64,000 nucleotides of DNA from Paenibacillus timonensis (GCF_009725205.1 NZ_WNZY01000011.1:62001-126000); one strand, 5' to 3'; shown: positions 37,085-46,383, numbered from the stretch's first letter. Notes: generated by a model from the letters alone, not told the origin. A program made the numbers and translations.

Positions 37085-37168
37085 TTAGGCGGGGCATGAT
37101 CTTCTGCAAGAAGTTAACATTCAAGATGAAGCCGCCCATTGCGATAGCGGCTTTTATTTCATCCGATG

Positions 37169-37186
37169 TGTCAACCGGTTATCATA
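37169..37186. promoter_or_regulatory. Third copy of the 18-bp LacI operator
   Basis: TGTCAACCGGTTATCATA here is identical to the arms of the palindrome at 32745-32791. It lies 26 bases before the start codon of the first gene of the five-gene catabolic operon. TATCAT at its right end could serve as -10, but I see no clear -35. Confidence 0.8.
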
Positions 37187-37212
37187 TTATCTGCACAGGA
37201 AAGGAAACTCCT

Positions 37213-38688
37213 ATGACAGTCACGAATTCATTACCGCGAAGTATTCCGGAACGCTACGGCGTATCTTCCTCAGCGATCTTGTCTTTCCTAGAGGAGATCG
37301 AGCAGCGAAAGCTGGAACTTCACGGATTCATGTTATTGCGGCACGGCCATGTTCTGGCCGAAGGATGGTGGAAACCGTATCATCCGGAGATTCCCCATGC
37401 CGTCTACTCGCTGACCAAGAGCTTTACTTCGCTCGCGGCGGGGTTTGCCGTCCAAGAGGGCAGACTCTCTTTAGATCAACGGGTTCTTGCGTATTTTCCG
37501 GAGATGGATCACGGCGCGATTCGCGAAAATATTAGAGATATGAGCATTCGGCATTTATTGACGATGACAACGGGGCATGAGACCGACACGGCTCGATTTG
37601 GAGCTACCCCGGACTTCCTGCAGCATATCACGGAGGCACGAGTGGGCGACCGAAGCGACCGCGACTATGTAAGAGGGTTCATGGAGCATCCCGTTACCAA
37701 GGCTCCCGGTACTCATTTCCTATACAACAGCGGAGCAAGCCATGTGTTGGGAGCGATCGTGGAGCGGGTTACGGGAAGCCGTCTGGTTGACTATTTACAA
37801 CCTCGCCTGTTTGTGCCTTTAGGGATCGACCGGCTGTCATGGGAGGAAGCGCCTCACGGCGAAAATACAGGGGGATGGGGTCTCAAGCTATGCACCGAGG
37901 ACATCGCCAAGTTCGGCCAACTTCTTCTGAACAAGGGCGAATGGAACGGGCAGAGGCTGATCGCTTCCGAATGGATCGAACAAGCCGGCTCGCGCCAGGC
38001 CGATAACAGGCCGATTGCGAACCCGGAAGGGCAGCCGATCAATGTCGACTGGATCCAGGGCTATGGATACCAGTTCTGGAGATGCCGCCATAACGCCTAT
38101 CGGGGAGATGGGGCATTTGGCCAGTATTGCATCGTCCTGCCCGATCAGGACGCCGTCATCGCGATAAATGGCGGCTTACCGAATATGCAGGGGGTGATGG
38201 ACGCCATCTGGCGGCATTTACTGCCTTCTATGAATGAACCTTGCCTGGCATCAGATTCGATCGCAAATGACCGTCTCGCTAGCAAACTGAACTCGCTGGA
38301 GCTTGGAGAACAAGGCGGCTTGGAGAGTTTGCCTTGGGATCCCCCCCAGAAGCGTTATTCGATCCAAAGCAATGAACAAGGTGTGCAGCGGATCGGATTG
38401 ACGTTTACGGAGAATCGCTGCGTCTTCCAATGGAGGGATCATCGAGGGGAGCATCAGTTGATCGCCGGCATCGGGGAATGGCATGTTAATCACCGGGGAG
38501 GCGATAAAGCAGCGGTTCGAGGCGTGTGGTTGGATCGCAGCCGATTTGAAATTTATGTCTACCCTCCCGATTCCCCGCATTACGACCGGCTAGCTTTTCA
38601 ATTCCAAGGGAACGGCGTAAGCCTGCAGCATGAGCATTTAAGCTTTATCCCTTTGAAACACGAATTTAGCGGCGTTGAGGAGAAATGA
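37213..38688 (+). CDS. Serine hydrolase of the class C beta-lactamase/EstB fold
   Basis: 491 residues from ATG 37213 behind AAAGGA; the frame is open further upstream, but that part would overlap lacI and the operator. The SxxK motif is Ser66-Leu-Thr-Lys69 and the second motif reads YNSGASH. There is no signal peptide, so it is cytoplasmic and unlikely to be a drug-resistance enzyme; family members include esterases and amidases. A C-terminal part of about 130 residues is unassigned. It is first in a five-gene operon with two further esterases. Confidence 0.85.
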   Translation: MTVTNSLPRSIPERYGVSSSAILSFLEEIEQRKLELHGFMLLRHGHVLAEGWWKPYHPEIPHAVYSLTKSFTSLAAGFAVQEGRLSLDQRVLAYFPEMDHGAIRENIRDMSIRHLLTMTTGHETDTARFGATPDFLQHITEARVGDRSDRDYVRGFMEHPVTKAPGTHFLYNSGASHVLGAIVERVTGSRLVDYLQPRLFVPLGIDRLSWEEAPHGENTGGWGLKLCTEDIAKFGQLLLNKGEWNGQRLIASEWIEQAGSRQADNRPIANPEGQPINVDWIQGYGYQFWRCRHNAYRGDGAFGQYCIVLPDQDAVIAINGGLPNMQGVMDAIWRHLLPSMNEPCLASDSIANDRLASKLNSLELGEQGGLESLPWDPPQKRYSIQSNEQGVQRIGLTFTENRCVFQWRDHRGEHQLIAGIGEWHVNHRGGDKAAVRGVWLDRSRFEIYVYPPDSPHYDRLAFQFQGNGVSLQHEHLSFIPLKHEFSGVEEK

Positions 38689-38691
38689 GAG

Positions 38692-39630
38692 ATGAAGATG
38701 AACTTTATAGATAGAGTAGCTCCAGAGTTGAAGCAGGGGTTAACGTTGAATCCGCCCTTTCGATTGCCGGAAGACCTGGCGAAGGCTCGGATGATTCCTC
38801 CGAACGATGCGCCTCGATCCCAACACGTACGGATCCTAGATCGTCAAATTCCAGGTGCGGATGGGCAATCCATGTTATTGCGGGTATACGAGCCGGCGGA
38901 GCAAGGCGAGGAAGCCCTCCCCGCCTTGCTGTGGCTGCACGGCGGGGGTTATGTGCTTGGCGATCCTGGCGTGGATGATGGAATCTGCCAAAGTTTCGTG
39001 GAAGCCGCGGGCTGCATCGTCTTCTCACCGGATTACCGCCTGGCTCCGGAGCATCCGTTTCCGGCGGGAATTGAAGACGGATATGCTGCGCTAGTCTGGA
39101 TCGCCGGGAATGCGGCCGAGCTTGGCATTGACGTTCAGCGAATCGCCATCGGCGGGCCAAGCGCCGGAGGAGGGTTGACGGCAGCGTTAGCACTCTTGGC
39201 ACGCGATCGCAGCGGTCCTGCGATCTGTTTTCAAATGCCGCTTTACCCGATGATCGATGACCGTAACGTCACCCCGTCCAGCTATGAGATCACCTATCCG
39301 GCCGTGTGGAATCGAGCGAATAATCAGGCCGCTTGGAAGATGTATCTAGGCGAGCATGCAAACGGGGAGATCTCTCCTTATGCCGCGCCAAGCCGGGCTC
39401 AGAGCCTGGCGGGTCTCCCTCCGACTTATACCTGTGTCGGCCAGTTGGACCCGTTCCGGGACGAGACGCTGGATTATGTGAAACATCTGGCCCAGGACGG
39501 CGTTGACGTGGAATTCCAGCTGTATCCGGGAGGTTACCACGCTTTTGAGCATTCGGTGCCCGAAGCGGAAGTAAGCAAGCGCGCCAAGGACGGTTACCTA
39601 AATGCTCTGGCAAGGGCTTTCCGGCGCTAA
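38692..39630 (+). CDS. Alpha/beta hydrolase esterase (HSL family)
   Basis: 312 residues with the hormone-sensitive-lipase hallmarks: oxyanion motif HGGGYVLG near residue 84, nucleophile motif GPSAGGG near 159, an aspartate in VGQLDPFRDE and a histidine in GGYHAFEH. Members hydrolyse short-chain acyl esters. It starts three bases after the serine hydrolase gene and has no signal peptide. In this setting it may remove acyl groups from an imported sugar ester, which is inferred. Confidence 0.9.
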   Translation: MKMNFIDRVAPELKQGLTLNPPFRLPEDLAKARMIPPNDAPRSQHVRILDRQIPGADGQSMLLRVYEPAEQGEEALPALLWLHGGGYVLGDPGVDDGICQSFVEAAGCIVFSPDYRLAPEHPFPAGIEDGYAALVWIAGNAAELGIDVQRIAIGGPSAGGGLTAALALLARDRSGPAICFQMPLYPMIDDRNVTPSSYEITYPAVWNRANNQAAWKMYLGEHANGEISPYAAPSRAQSLAGLPPTYTCVGQLDPFRDETLDYVKHLAQDGVDVEFQLYPGGYHAFEHSVPEAEVSKRAKDGYLNALARAFRR

Positions 39631-39654
39631 CACGGAACTCAGGGAGGAACTAGC

Positions 39655-40611
39655 ATGATACATCTTGAAGATAGATTCACGTTTGAAGCTGCGCCCAATG
39701 ATCTCTTGACCATCGGCGAACTGCTTGTGGACATGATAGCCAATGAATACGGAGAGGAAGCCCGGGGAGACGGATATACACGGTTTCCCGGCGGTTCTCC
39801 CTCGAACATCGCGATGAATGCCAGCAAGCTGGGAATTCGCTCCCGGGTTGTCTCCGCCGTTGGAAAAGATGGCCTGGGTACGTATTTGACCCAGCGCTTG
39901 GAAGCCGCCGGCATGAATACGGATGGAATTCAGCGAGTGGATGCGGCGACCAGCCTGGTCGTGCTGACGAAGAGTCAAGCTTCGCCGATCCCGATCTTCT
40001 ATCGGGATGCTGATTATCGCCTAACTTATGATGCAAAGTTGGGGCAAGCCCTGGAACAATCCAAAGCGGTTCATTTCTCGTGTTGGCCGATCTCACGGGA
40101 GCCCTCTCGGCGCGTCATCGAGCGAGTGATGGAGGAGGCCCGGAAGCGGGGGTTGTTGATCGGTTTCGACCCCAACTATCACCGGATGATATGGCAGCCT
40201 GGCGAAGACGGTGTGGAATACGTGAAATCGATCATCCCTAAAGTAGATATCGTGAAGCCTTCAGAGGATGACGCGGAGCGGTTGTTCGGTATGGCGGATC
40301 CGTTTAAGCAGATCGACCGATTCTTAGAGTTGGGTGCTAAGCTGGTTATTATGACGCTCGGGAAACAAGGGGCGATCGTATCGAATGGCAATGAGACGGT
40401 CAGCTTCTCGACACTCGCTACTGAGGTTGTAGATACAACGGGAGCCGGGGATGCGTTCTGGTCCGGATTTTATGCCGCCTTGCTTCAGAATTTCACCGTC
40501 AGGGAATCGTTGAATTTAGGTTTTGCCGTGAGTGCTTACAAATTGAAACACTTAGGTGCTGTGGTCGACTTGCCGAAGCTTGAAGTCATTAAAGCTCAGT
40601 TTGGATTATAG
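39655..40611 (+). CDS. PfkB family sugar kinase, probable fructokinase
   Basis: 318 residues of the ribokinase/PfkB fold. The sugar-binding GGSPSNIAMN segment lies near residue 42, and the catalytic signature DTTGAGDAFWSGF near 260 holds the base aspartate. Next to sucrose phosphorylase, phosphorylation of fructose to fructose 6-phosphate is the natural role; related kinases act on other ketoses, so specificity is inferred. GGGAGGA precedes the ATG and sucrose phosphorylase follows 13 bases after the stop. Confidence 0.9.
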   Translation: MIHLEDRFTFEAAPNDLLTIGELLVDMIANEYGEEARGDGYTRFPGGSPSNIAMNASKLGIRSRVVSAVGKDGLGTYLTQRLEAAGMNTDGIQRVDAATSLVVLTKSQASPIPIFYRDADYRLTYDAKLGQALEQSKAVHFSCWPISREPSRRVIERVMEEARKRGLLIGFDPNYHRMIWQPGEDGVEYVKSIIPKVDIVKPSEDDAERLFGMADPFKQIDRFLELGAKLVIMTLGKQGAIVSNGNETVSFSTLATEVVDTTGAGDAFWSGFYAALLQNFTVRESLNLGFAVSAYKLKHLGAVVDLPKLEVIKAQFGL

Positions 40612-40624
40612 GAGGACTTAAAGC

Positions 40625-42088
40625 ATGTCGCTGAAAAATAAAGTTCAATTGATCACCTATCCCGATTCCATGGGTGGGAACCTCCGGACGTTAAGCGAAA
40701 TGCTGACGAAGCATTTCTCCGATATCTTTGCGGGCGGCGTTCATATCCTGCCCCCTTTCCCCTCCTCCGGAGATCGCGGTTTTGCGCCGCTGACGTATCT
40801 GGAGATTGAACCCGGCTTCGGAACGTGGGAGGACATTCGAGCAATCGGGGAGAAGTTCGATGTCTTGGTCGATTTGATGGTGAATCATATTTCCAAGCAA
40901 TCGCCCTATTTTCAGGACTTTCTGGTGAAGGGCCGGTCGTCCGAGTATGCCGATTTATTTCTTACGCTGGATAAAGTGTGGGAGAATGGGGAGCCGCTTC
41001 AGGAGGATATCGACAAAATGTTTCTCCGCCGCCCTTTGCCTTACTCGACCTTTGAAGCCGGCGGCAAACAGGAACGAGTGTGGACCACATTTGGCAAGAC
41101 GGACCCGTCGGAGCAAATCGATTTGGACATTCGTTCACCGCAGACACGTCAGCTCCTACGCGCCTTCTTTGAGAATTTCAAGCAGCAGAACGTCAAGATC
41201 GTTAGACTGGACGCGGTTGGATATGTCATTAAAAAGCTGGGAACCAGCTGTTTCTTCGTAGAGCCGGACATCTACGAGTTTCTCGACGAGATCAAAGCGT
41301 TGGCGGATTCGCTCGACATCGAGCTGTTGCCGGAAGTTCATGCGCATTACTCGACGCAATTCAAACTGGCGGAGCGCGGCTTCTGGATTTACGATTTCAT
41401 CTTGCCTTATCGTATTCTTGAAGCGCTTCTTACGAAGAATGCCGCAGAGCTTACCCATTATTTGAACATTCGGCCGCATAAGCAATTTACCATGCTGGAT
41501 TGCCATGACGGGATCCCGGTCAAGCCGGACCTGGATGAACTGATCGACACCAAATCAGCGCGAAACCTCGTGGAGATCTGTGTGCAAAGAGGCGCGAATC
41601 TCAGTCTGATCCTGTCCGACGAGCATAAGGCGGAGGATGGTTTTGACGTTCACCAGATCCGTTGTACTTACTATAGCGCGCTAGGGGAAGACGATGATGC
41701 CTATCTTGCCGCGAGAGCGATTCAATTTTTCACTCCCGGAATTCCTCAGGTCTATTATACGGGATTGTTTGCGGGTGCGAACGACATGGACCGCGTGAGT
41801 GAGACGGGGGAAGGTAGGGAGATTAACCGTCATAATTATACCGTAGAGGAGATGGACCTGGCGTTGGGGGAAGAAGCTGTACAGCGGCTGCTGCAGTTGA
41901 TTCGTTTCCGCAACATCTATCCGGCGTTTGACGGAGAGTTCCAGGTGCCGGGATCAACGGACAATGAAATTCGCATGTGCTGGAGCCAGGAAAACAAGAG
42001 CTGTTTGCTTATCGTAGATTTGAATACGAACCAATCGGTGATCGAATACATCGACGAGCACGGTCTATTGACCGAATATCGGATTTGA
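40625..42088 (+). CDS. gtfA: GH13 sucrose phosphorylase (or sucrose 6'-phosphate phosphorylase)
   Basis: 487 residues. The opening KVQLITYPDSMGGNL and VHILPPFPSSGDRGFAPLTY are diagnostic of the sucrose phosphorylase subfamily of GH13. The nucleophile is Asp196 in RLDAVGY, the acid/base Glu237 in LLPEVHAHY, and the third carboxylate Asp295 in LDCHDGIPVKPD. It splits sucrose with phosphate into glucose 1-phosphate and fructose. The LDCHDGIPVKPD loop, as I recall, resembles enzymes that prefer sucrose 6'-phosphate, but an ABC importer and a fructokinase in the operon favour free sucrose. Confidence 0.93.
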   Translation: MSLKNKVQLITYPDSMGGNLRTLSEMLTKHFSDIFAGGVHILPPFPSSGDRGFAPLTYLEIEPGFGTWEDIRAIGEKFDVLVDLMVNHISKQSPYFQDFLVKGRSSEYADLFLTLDKVWENGEPLQEDIDKMFLRRPLPYSTFEAGGKQERVWTTFGKTDPSEQIDLDIRSPQTRQLLRAFFENFKQQNVKIVRLDAVGYVIKKLGTSCFFVEPDIYEFLDEIKALADSLDIELLPEVHAHYSTQFKLAERGFWIYDFILPYRILEALLTKNAAELTHYLNIRPHKQFTMLDCHDGIPVKPDLDELIDTKSARNLVEICVQRGANLSLILSDEHKAEDGFDVHQIRCTYYSALGEDDDAYLAARAIQFFTPGIPQVYYTGLFAGANDMDRVSETGEGREINRHNYTVEEMDLALGEEAVQRLLQLIRFRNIYPAFDGEFQVPGSTDNEIRMCWSQENKSCLLIVDLNTNQSVIEYIDEHGLLTEYRI

Positions 42089-42120
42089 TTTCTTCAAAAA
42101 AAACAAGGAGGAATAACAAC

Positions 42121-42930
42121 ATGGCCATGTTACAGATCCAATTTTTCTCGCGATCGTTGAGAAGGGAAGTCGCACTCAGCGCACTGGTTCCCTTGGACAC
42201 GCCGCCGATTCCGGGTCAACCCGTGGAGGAGGCCAAGCCCTTAAAGGCGTTGTATCTGTTGCACGGGTATTCCGGAAATCATACGGATTGGATCCATTTC
42301 TCCCGAATCCGGGAACTGTCCGATAAGTACAAAATCGCCGTATTTATGCCTTCGGGGGAAAACCATTTCTACCTTGACGATGAGGACAAGAGTCAGCTAT
42401 ACGGGGAATTCCTTGGGAGGGAACTGATTCAATTCACACGCCTAATGTTCCCGTTATCCGCAGACCGGAAGGATACGTTTATCGGAGGACTTTCCATGGG
42501 CGGGTACGGAGCGATTCGGAACGGTCTGAAATATGCCGACCAGTTTGGCCGGATCATCGCGCTTTCCTCCGCGCTCATTCCGTACACCATCGCCGGGTTG
42601 TCCCCGGGCTATCAGGATGCCATCGCTGACTATAATTACTACAAGCGCGTTTTCGGGGACCTGAATCAGCTTCTCGGAAGCGACAAGGATCCGGAAGCGC
42701 TAGCTAAGCAATTGAAGGAACAAGGCGCGCATATTCCGGAGATTTACATGGCATGCGGGAACGAGGACTTTTTGCTTGACGTAAACCGGCGGTTCCATGA
42801 TTATTTAACTCAAGAGGAAATTCCTCATCGCTATAAGGAAAGCGCTGGGACGCATGACTGGAATTTCTGGAATGAGTATATCGGCCCGGCCATAGAGTGG
42901 GCTGTCACCGATCCAGATTCGGTCACCTAA
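42121..42930 (+). CDS. EstA/esterase D-like acyl esterase
   Basis: 269 residues from ATG 42121 behind AAGGAGGA; the frame is open further upstream inside the phosphorylase gene. It has the alpha/beta-hydrolase fold of the tributyrin esterase/FrmB group: LLHGYSGNHTDW near residue 43, nucleophile GGLSMGGYGA near 123, and the histidine in GTHDWNFWNEY. Such enzymes deacetylate small esters or sugar acetates. It is the last gene of the LacI-controlled operon and the third hydrolase there. No signal peptide is visible. Confidence 0.88.
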   Translation: MAMLQIQFFSRSLRREVALSALVPLDTPPIPGQPVEEAKPLKALYLLHGYSGNHTDWIHFSRIRELSDKYKIAVFMPSGENHFYLDDEDKSQLYGEFLGRELIQFTRLMFPLSADRKDTFIGGLSMGGYGAIRNGLKYADQFGRIIALSSALIPYTIAGLSPGYQDAIADYNYYKRVFGDLNQLLGSDKDPEALAKQLKEQGAHIPEIYMACGNEDFLLDVNRRFHDYLTQEEIPHRYKESAGTHDWNFWNEYIGPAIEWAVTDPDSVT

Positions 42931-42949
42931 AATCGTCTTCTGCTTCATA

Positions 42950-43003
42950 TGCCCCTGAAGAGAGCTGCGGCCTGTCGGCCGGTTTGCTTCCTCTTCGGGG
43001 GCA
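42950..43003 (+). terminator. Long hairpin after the sucrose operon
   Basis: TGCCCC...GAAGAG pairs with CTCTTC...GGGGCA, with GCGGCC/GGCCGGT pairing inside. The T run is weak (TCCCTTA), so it may be an attenuator or an inefficient terminator before the histidine kinase gene. Confidence 0.5.
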
Positions 43004-43047
43004 TCCCTTATTCGAACCATCGCCCAGATAAAGGAAGAGGATGCTTG

Positions 43048-44784
43048 ATGAAGGCCGGAGGATTGTTTACTAGAAAGAGCATTGTATTCAGGTTTTTCGT
43101 TCCATTCACGCTCATCCTGGCCATTTTGTTTACGGTATTATTGCTCAGCAACATCTATTCGCTGGAAGTGGTTCGTACCCAATCGATTAGCAATTCACGC
43201 AATACCTTGGGAATCTACGTGGAGAACATTCATAGTAAGTTGAACTTGTACGCCAAAGACTTGACTGAGGTGTTCGAGAACCAGATTGATGCGGCGACCG
43301 AGTATGATCGCCTTAAAGGGAGCGACCGCTACTTCAGAGAAATCGCCCTGTTGGACGCCCTGAAGGCCAAAGCGTCGAACAATGACTCCAGCGACGGGGT
43401 ATTTATCAAACTACCGGATGATGGGGCGACGCTCGTGCAGTTCGGGAATCGCACCCGATCCGAGGACAAGCTGGATCTGGTCGACTTCCTGAGGGAGCAT
43501 GATTTTCTCCCCGATCCTGACCGGACCCTCGACGAATGGACGGATTTCGATGTTCAAGGTGCGCATTATTTGTTTCGATACATCACCTATGAGAAGGTCA
43601 GCTTTGGCACGTTCGTCAAGGCGGATTCCTTGCTTGCCGTCGCCAGCGGGGAAGGACAAGAGCTCGGCCCAACCCTTCTTAGTGCTCGGGAAGGTGGCAT
43701 TCTGGCTTCAACCGATGAGAGTCTAATGGAAACAGCATCGACCCTATCGGATTTGAGAGCGCAGGATAAGAAGAGCTACCTGTTTATTTCAGAACCGATC
43801 GCCGAATTTGGCGAAATCACCCATATGATGGCCAAACAAAGTATTTTCTCAGGACTCAAGCTGATTCAATGGCTCATTATCTCCTTAGCCGCGATTTCGG
43901 TGGTGGCGATTCCCCTGGTGTTGAAGCTTCTGGCCAGGGACATTTTGCAGCCGGTGCTGGAGTTGGTGAAGGCGGCCAAGGACGTCGAAAAAGGGAGAAC
44001 GAGCTTCCCGGAACCGTCCGGGCATTTTTCCATCGAGTTCATGAAATTGTTTCATTCTTTCGATTCCATGGTTCGGGAGATTACCGATCTGAAAATCCAT
44101 ACGTATGAGGAAAAAATCGAGCGGAGCCGTACGGAACTCAAGTATCTGCAAATGCAGATCAGACCTCATTTTTTCCTGAATGCCATCTCCACGATCAACA
44201 GCTTGACGTACCAAAATAAAAATGAAGAAATCCGAATGCTGATTCAGCTGCTGTCTCAGCACTTACGATATATGTTTAAGGGCGGACTTGTTCTGGTGCC
44301 GCTGGAGGAAGAGATGAGGCACGTGGACAATTACGTGCACATGCAAGAGATTCGGAATCCCGACCAGATCTTCTGTATGACGGATATTGATGCGGCCACG
44401 GCGCGAGTCCTTATCCCTCAATTCTTAGTGCAAACCTTTGTTGAGAACATCTTCAAGCACGCCCTGACCTACGGTGAAATGTTATCGATCTTCATCCGGA
44501 CCAGTCTGATCGAGATCGAGGACAAGCCCTATCTACACATCTCGATCGAGGATAACGGCGGGGGATTTCCATCCAGCGTGCTACAGGCCGCGAAGGATTC
44601 AAGCCTGGAGCCGGTCGAAGCGAGCGGGCAAGTCGGGATCTCCAATATTCGGCGAACGCTTCAATTGCTGTATAAACGCGAAGACCTGCTGAAACTATCC
44701 AACGCCGAACCGCTGGGAGCTAGGGTTGAGATCCTCATCCCGATGGAAGGCGACGGTGAAAATGACTTCATAAAAGAGGTGTAG
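43048..44784 (+). CDS. YesM-type sensor histidine kinase
   Basis: 578 residues from ATG 43048 behind GGAAGAGG; the frame is open earlier but without a site. Two membrane helices (about residues 10-35 and 275-295) flank an extracellular sensor domain, followed by a HAMP linker. The kinase core shows the phospho-accepting histidine in QIRPHFFLNAIST, then VQTFVENIFKHAL, IEDNGGGFP and VGISNIRRTLQL. This LytS/YesM class works with AraC-type response regulators to induce carbohydrate uptake genes. It is next to its regulator and an ABC operon. Confidence 0.93.
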   Translation: MKAGGLFTRKSIVFRFFVPFTLILAILFTVLLLSNIYSLEVVRTQSISNSRNTLGIYVENIHSKLNLYAKDLTEVFENQIDAATEYDRLKGSDRYFREIALLDALKAKASNNDSSDGVFIKLPDDGATLVQFGNRTRSEDKLDLVDFLREHDFLPDPDRTLDEWTDFDVQGAHYLFRYITYEKVSFGTFVKADSLLAVASGEGQELGPTLLSAREGGILASTDESLMETASTLSDLRAQDKKSYLFISEPIAEFGEITHMMAKQSIFSGLKLIQWLIISLAAISVVAIPLVLKLLARDILQPVLELVKAAKDVEKGRTSFPEPSGHFSIEFMKLFHSFDSMVREITDLKIHTYEEKIERSRTELKYLQMQIRPHFFLNAISTINSLTYQNKNEEIRMLIQLLSQHLRYMFKGGLVLVPLEEEMRHVDNYVHMQEIRNPDQIFCMTDIDAATARVLIPQFLVQTFVENIFKHALTYGEMLSIFIRTSLIEIEDKPYLHISIEDNGGGFPSSVLQAAKDSSLEPVEASGQVGISNIRRTLQLLYKREDLLKLSNAEPLGARVEILIPMEGDGENDFIKEV

Positions 44785-44786
44785 CG

Positions 44787-46382
44787 ATGCGCTGCTTACT
44801 TATTGATGACGACGTACCTACGGTTGAGGTGCTCCGGGATATTGTTCGCTGGGATGAGTATGGCTTCTCCCAGGTGATCGAAGCGCATAACCTTATGGAG
44901 GCCAAGTCCTGTTTCGAAGCCGGCTCGCCGGACCTGATCATTTGCGATATTGAAATGCCACGGGGGACGGGGCTCGAAATGATTCAGTGGGTGCGTGAGC
45001 AGGGTTGCGATTGCGCATTTATCTTCTTTACCTGCCACGAGAGCTTCGATTTCGCTTCGACTGCCTTGACCTATAATGCAGACTCTTATCTGATAAAACC
45101 GCTCGATGAGTACAAGCTGGATGAAGCGCTGCACCGTTCACTTGAATCGCTGAAGCGGCGAAGAACGTTAGGTGAATACAGCAGGCACGGGTTAGCCTGG
45201 TTGCGTAACAAGGATTTGGTGGAGAAGAGCTTCTGGAGCGATGTCTTGTCCTCCACGCTTTCTACGAGGAAGGATTTGATCCAAGGGGAAATCCAAAGGA
45301 GGGACTTGTCCTTCACCGTGGATCAAAAGTTTAACCTGGTTCTGGTCAGCGTTGCGGCATCCGAGATCGATGAACATTGGAACGCTAGTGTGTTTCACTA
45401 CGCGCTGTCCAATCTCGGATCCGAGATCCTTTTCAATCGTCCAAACCCTGACCGCGTGATCCCCTATAAACAGGACAATCAGATCTACCATGCGTTCATT
45501 CTGGATGGCGGGACAGAACCGCTCCAAATGAAAGCAAGCGGTGAGCGGCTCGTCCGCTTATGCAAACAATATTTCAAATGCACGGCCACGTGTTACATCA
45601 GCGAGGAGATGGAGATTTCCCAATTGGCCCCGTGCAAAGGGAAGCTGGAACAAATGGATGCATCCAATTTAATCTTTAGAGGGATCGTCCACTTTCAAAA
45701 CGACCGCTTCCAATATAATACGACGGAGCCGTTCGCCCTAGATACCCACATGTATACGCTACTCTTCGCCCAGAAAGATAAAATGCAAATCGTCAAGCGT
45801 TTGAAGCTTACGTTGGAACGACTTGCCGCGCAGAACATATTGGACGCTGCGACACTCCACTCGATGCGTGAGGATTTCCTTCAAGTGGTTTATGCGTTCT
45901 TGGCACAAAATAATATTCAAGCCCACCAGTTATTCTCGGATGACATCGCCAAACGCCTGCTTCAACGGTCCGATCACAGTGTGTTCGATTTCATGAAATG
46001 GGCGCATCTGATGACGGAAAAGGCGATTGATACGCTGAAGGAAACGTTACAATCCGAGGGGGTTGTCGAGCGGGCAAAACGGTTTATTCATGAGAACTAC
46101 CATTGGGATATCAGCCGGGATGATGTGGCAGCCAGCGTTTTTTTGACACCAGATTATTTGTCCAAAACCTTCAAAACCGAAACAGGCATGTCGATTATCG
46201 AATATTTGAACGCCCACCGAATTGAAAAGGCCAAGCGAATGCTGTCGGAGCGGCTGGTCAGCATTGGAACGATTGCGGCGGATACCGGATTCGACAACCT
46301 TTCGTACTTCTCTACGGTGTTCAAGAAACTGACGGGCGAGTCTCCAAACGCCTATCGGGCCAAACATAAGCCGGAGGATTAA
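44787..46382 (+). CDS. YesN-type response regulator with AraC domain
   Basis: 531 residues. The receiver domain carries the phospho-acceptor Asp54 in IICDIEMPRG and Lys104 in YLIKPLDEYKL. A long middle region (about 130-420) of unknown fold is typical of YesN proteins, and the C-terminal AraC-type DNA-binding domain (about 425-530) ends in DTGFDNLSYFSTVFKKLTG. It starts two bases after the kinase gene. It probably activates the ABC operon at 46.5 kb in response to a glycan sensed by the kinase. Confidence 0.94.
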   Translation: MRCLLIDDDVPTVEVLRDIVRWDEYGFSQVIEAHNLMEAKSCFEAGSPDLIICDIEMPRGTGLEMIQWVREQGCDCAFIFFTCHESFDFASTALTYNADSYLIKPLDEYKLDEALHRSLESLKRRRTLGEYSRHGLAWLRNKDLVEKSFWSDVLSSTLSTRKDLIQGEIQRRDLSFTVDQKFNLVLVSVAASEIDEHWNASVFHYALSNLGSEILFNRPNPDRVIPYKQDNQIYHAFILDGGTEPLQMKASGERLVRLCKQYFKCTATCYISEEMEISQLAPCKGKLEQMDASNLIFRGIVHFQNDRFQYNTTEPFALDTHMYTLLFAQKDKMQIVKRLKLTLERLAAQNILDAATLHSMREDFLQVVYAFLAQNNIQAHQLFSDDIAKRLLQRSDHSVFDFMKWAHLMTEKAIDTLKETLQSEGVVERAKRFIHENYHWDISRDDVAASVFLTPDYLSKTFKTETGMSIIEYLNAHRIEKAKRMLSERLVSIGTIAADTGFDNLSYFSTVFKKLTGESPNAYRAKHKPED

Positions 46383-46383
46383 G

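Noticed and set aside
37081-37212. N-terminal extension of the serine hydrolase
   Set aside because: The upstream in-frame codons overlap lacI and the LacI operator, whereas ATG 37213 has its own AAAGGA site and gives the normal N-terminus of the fold.
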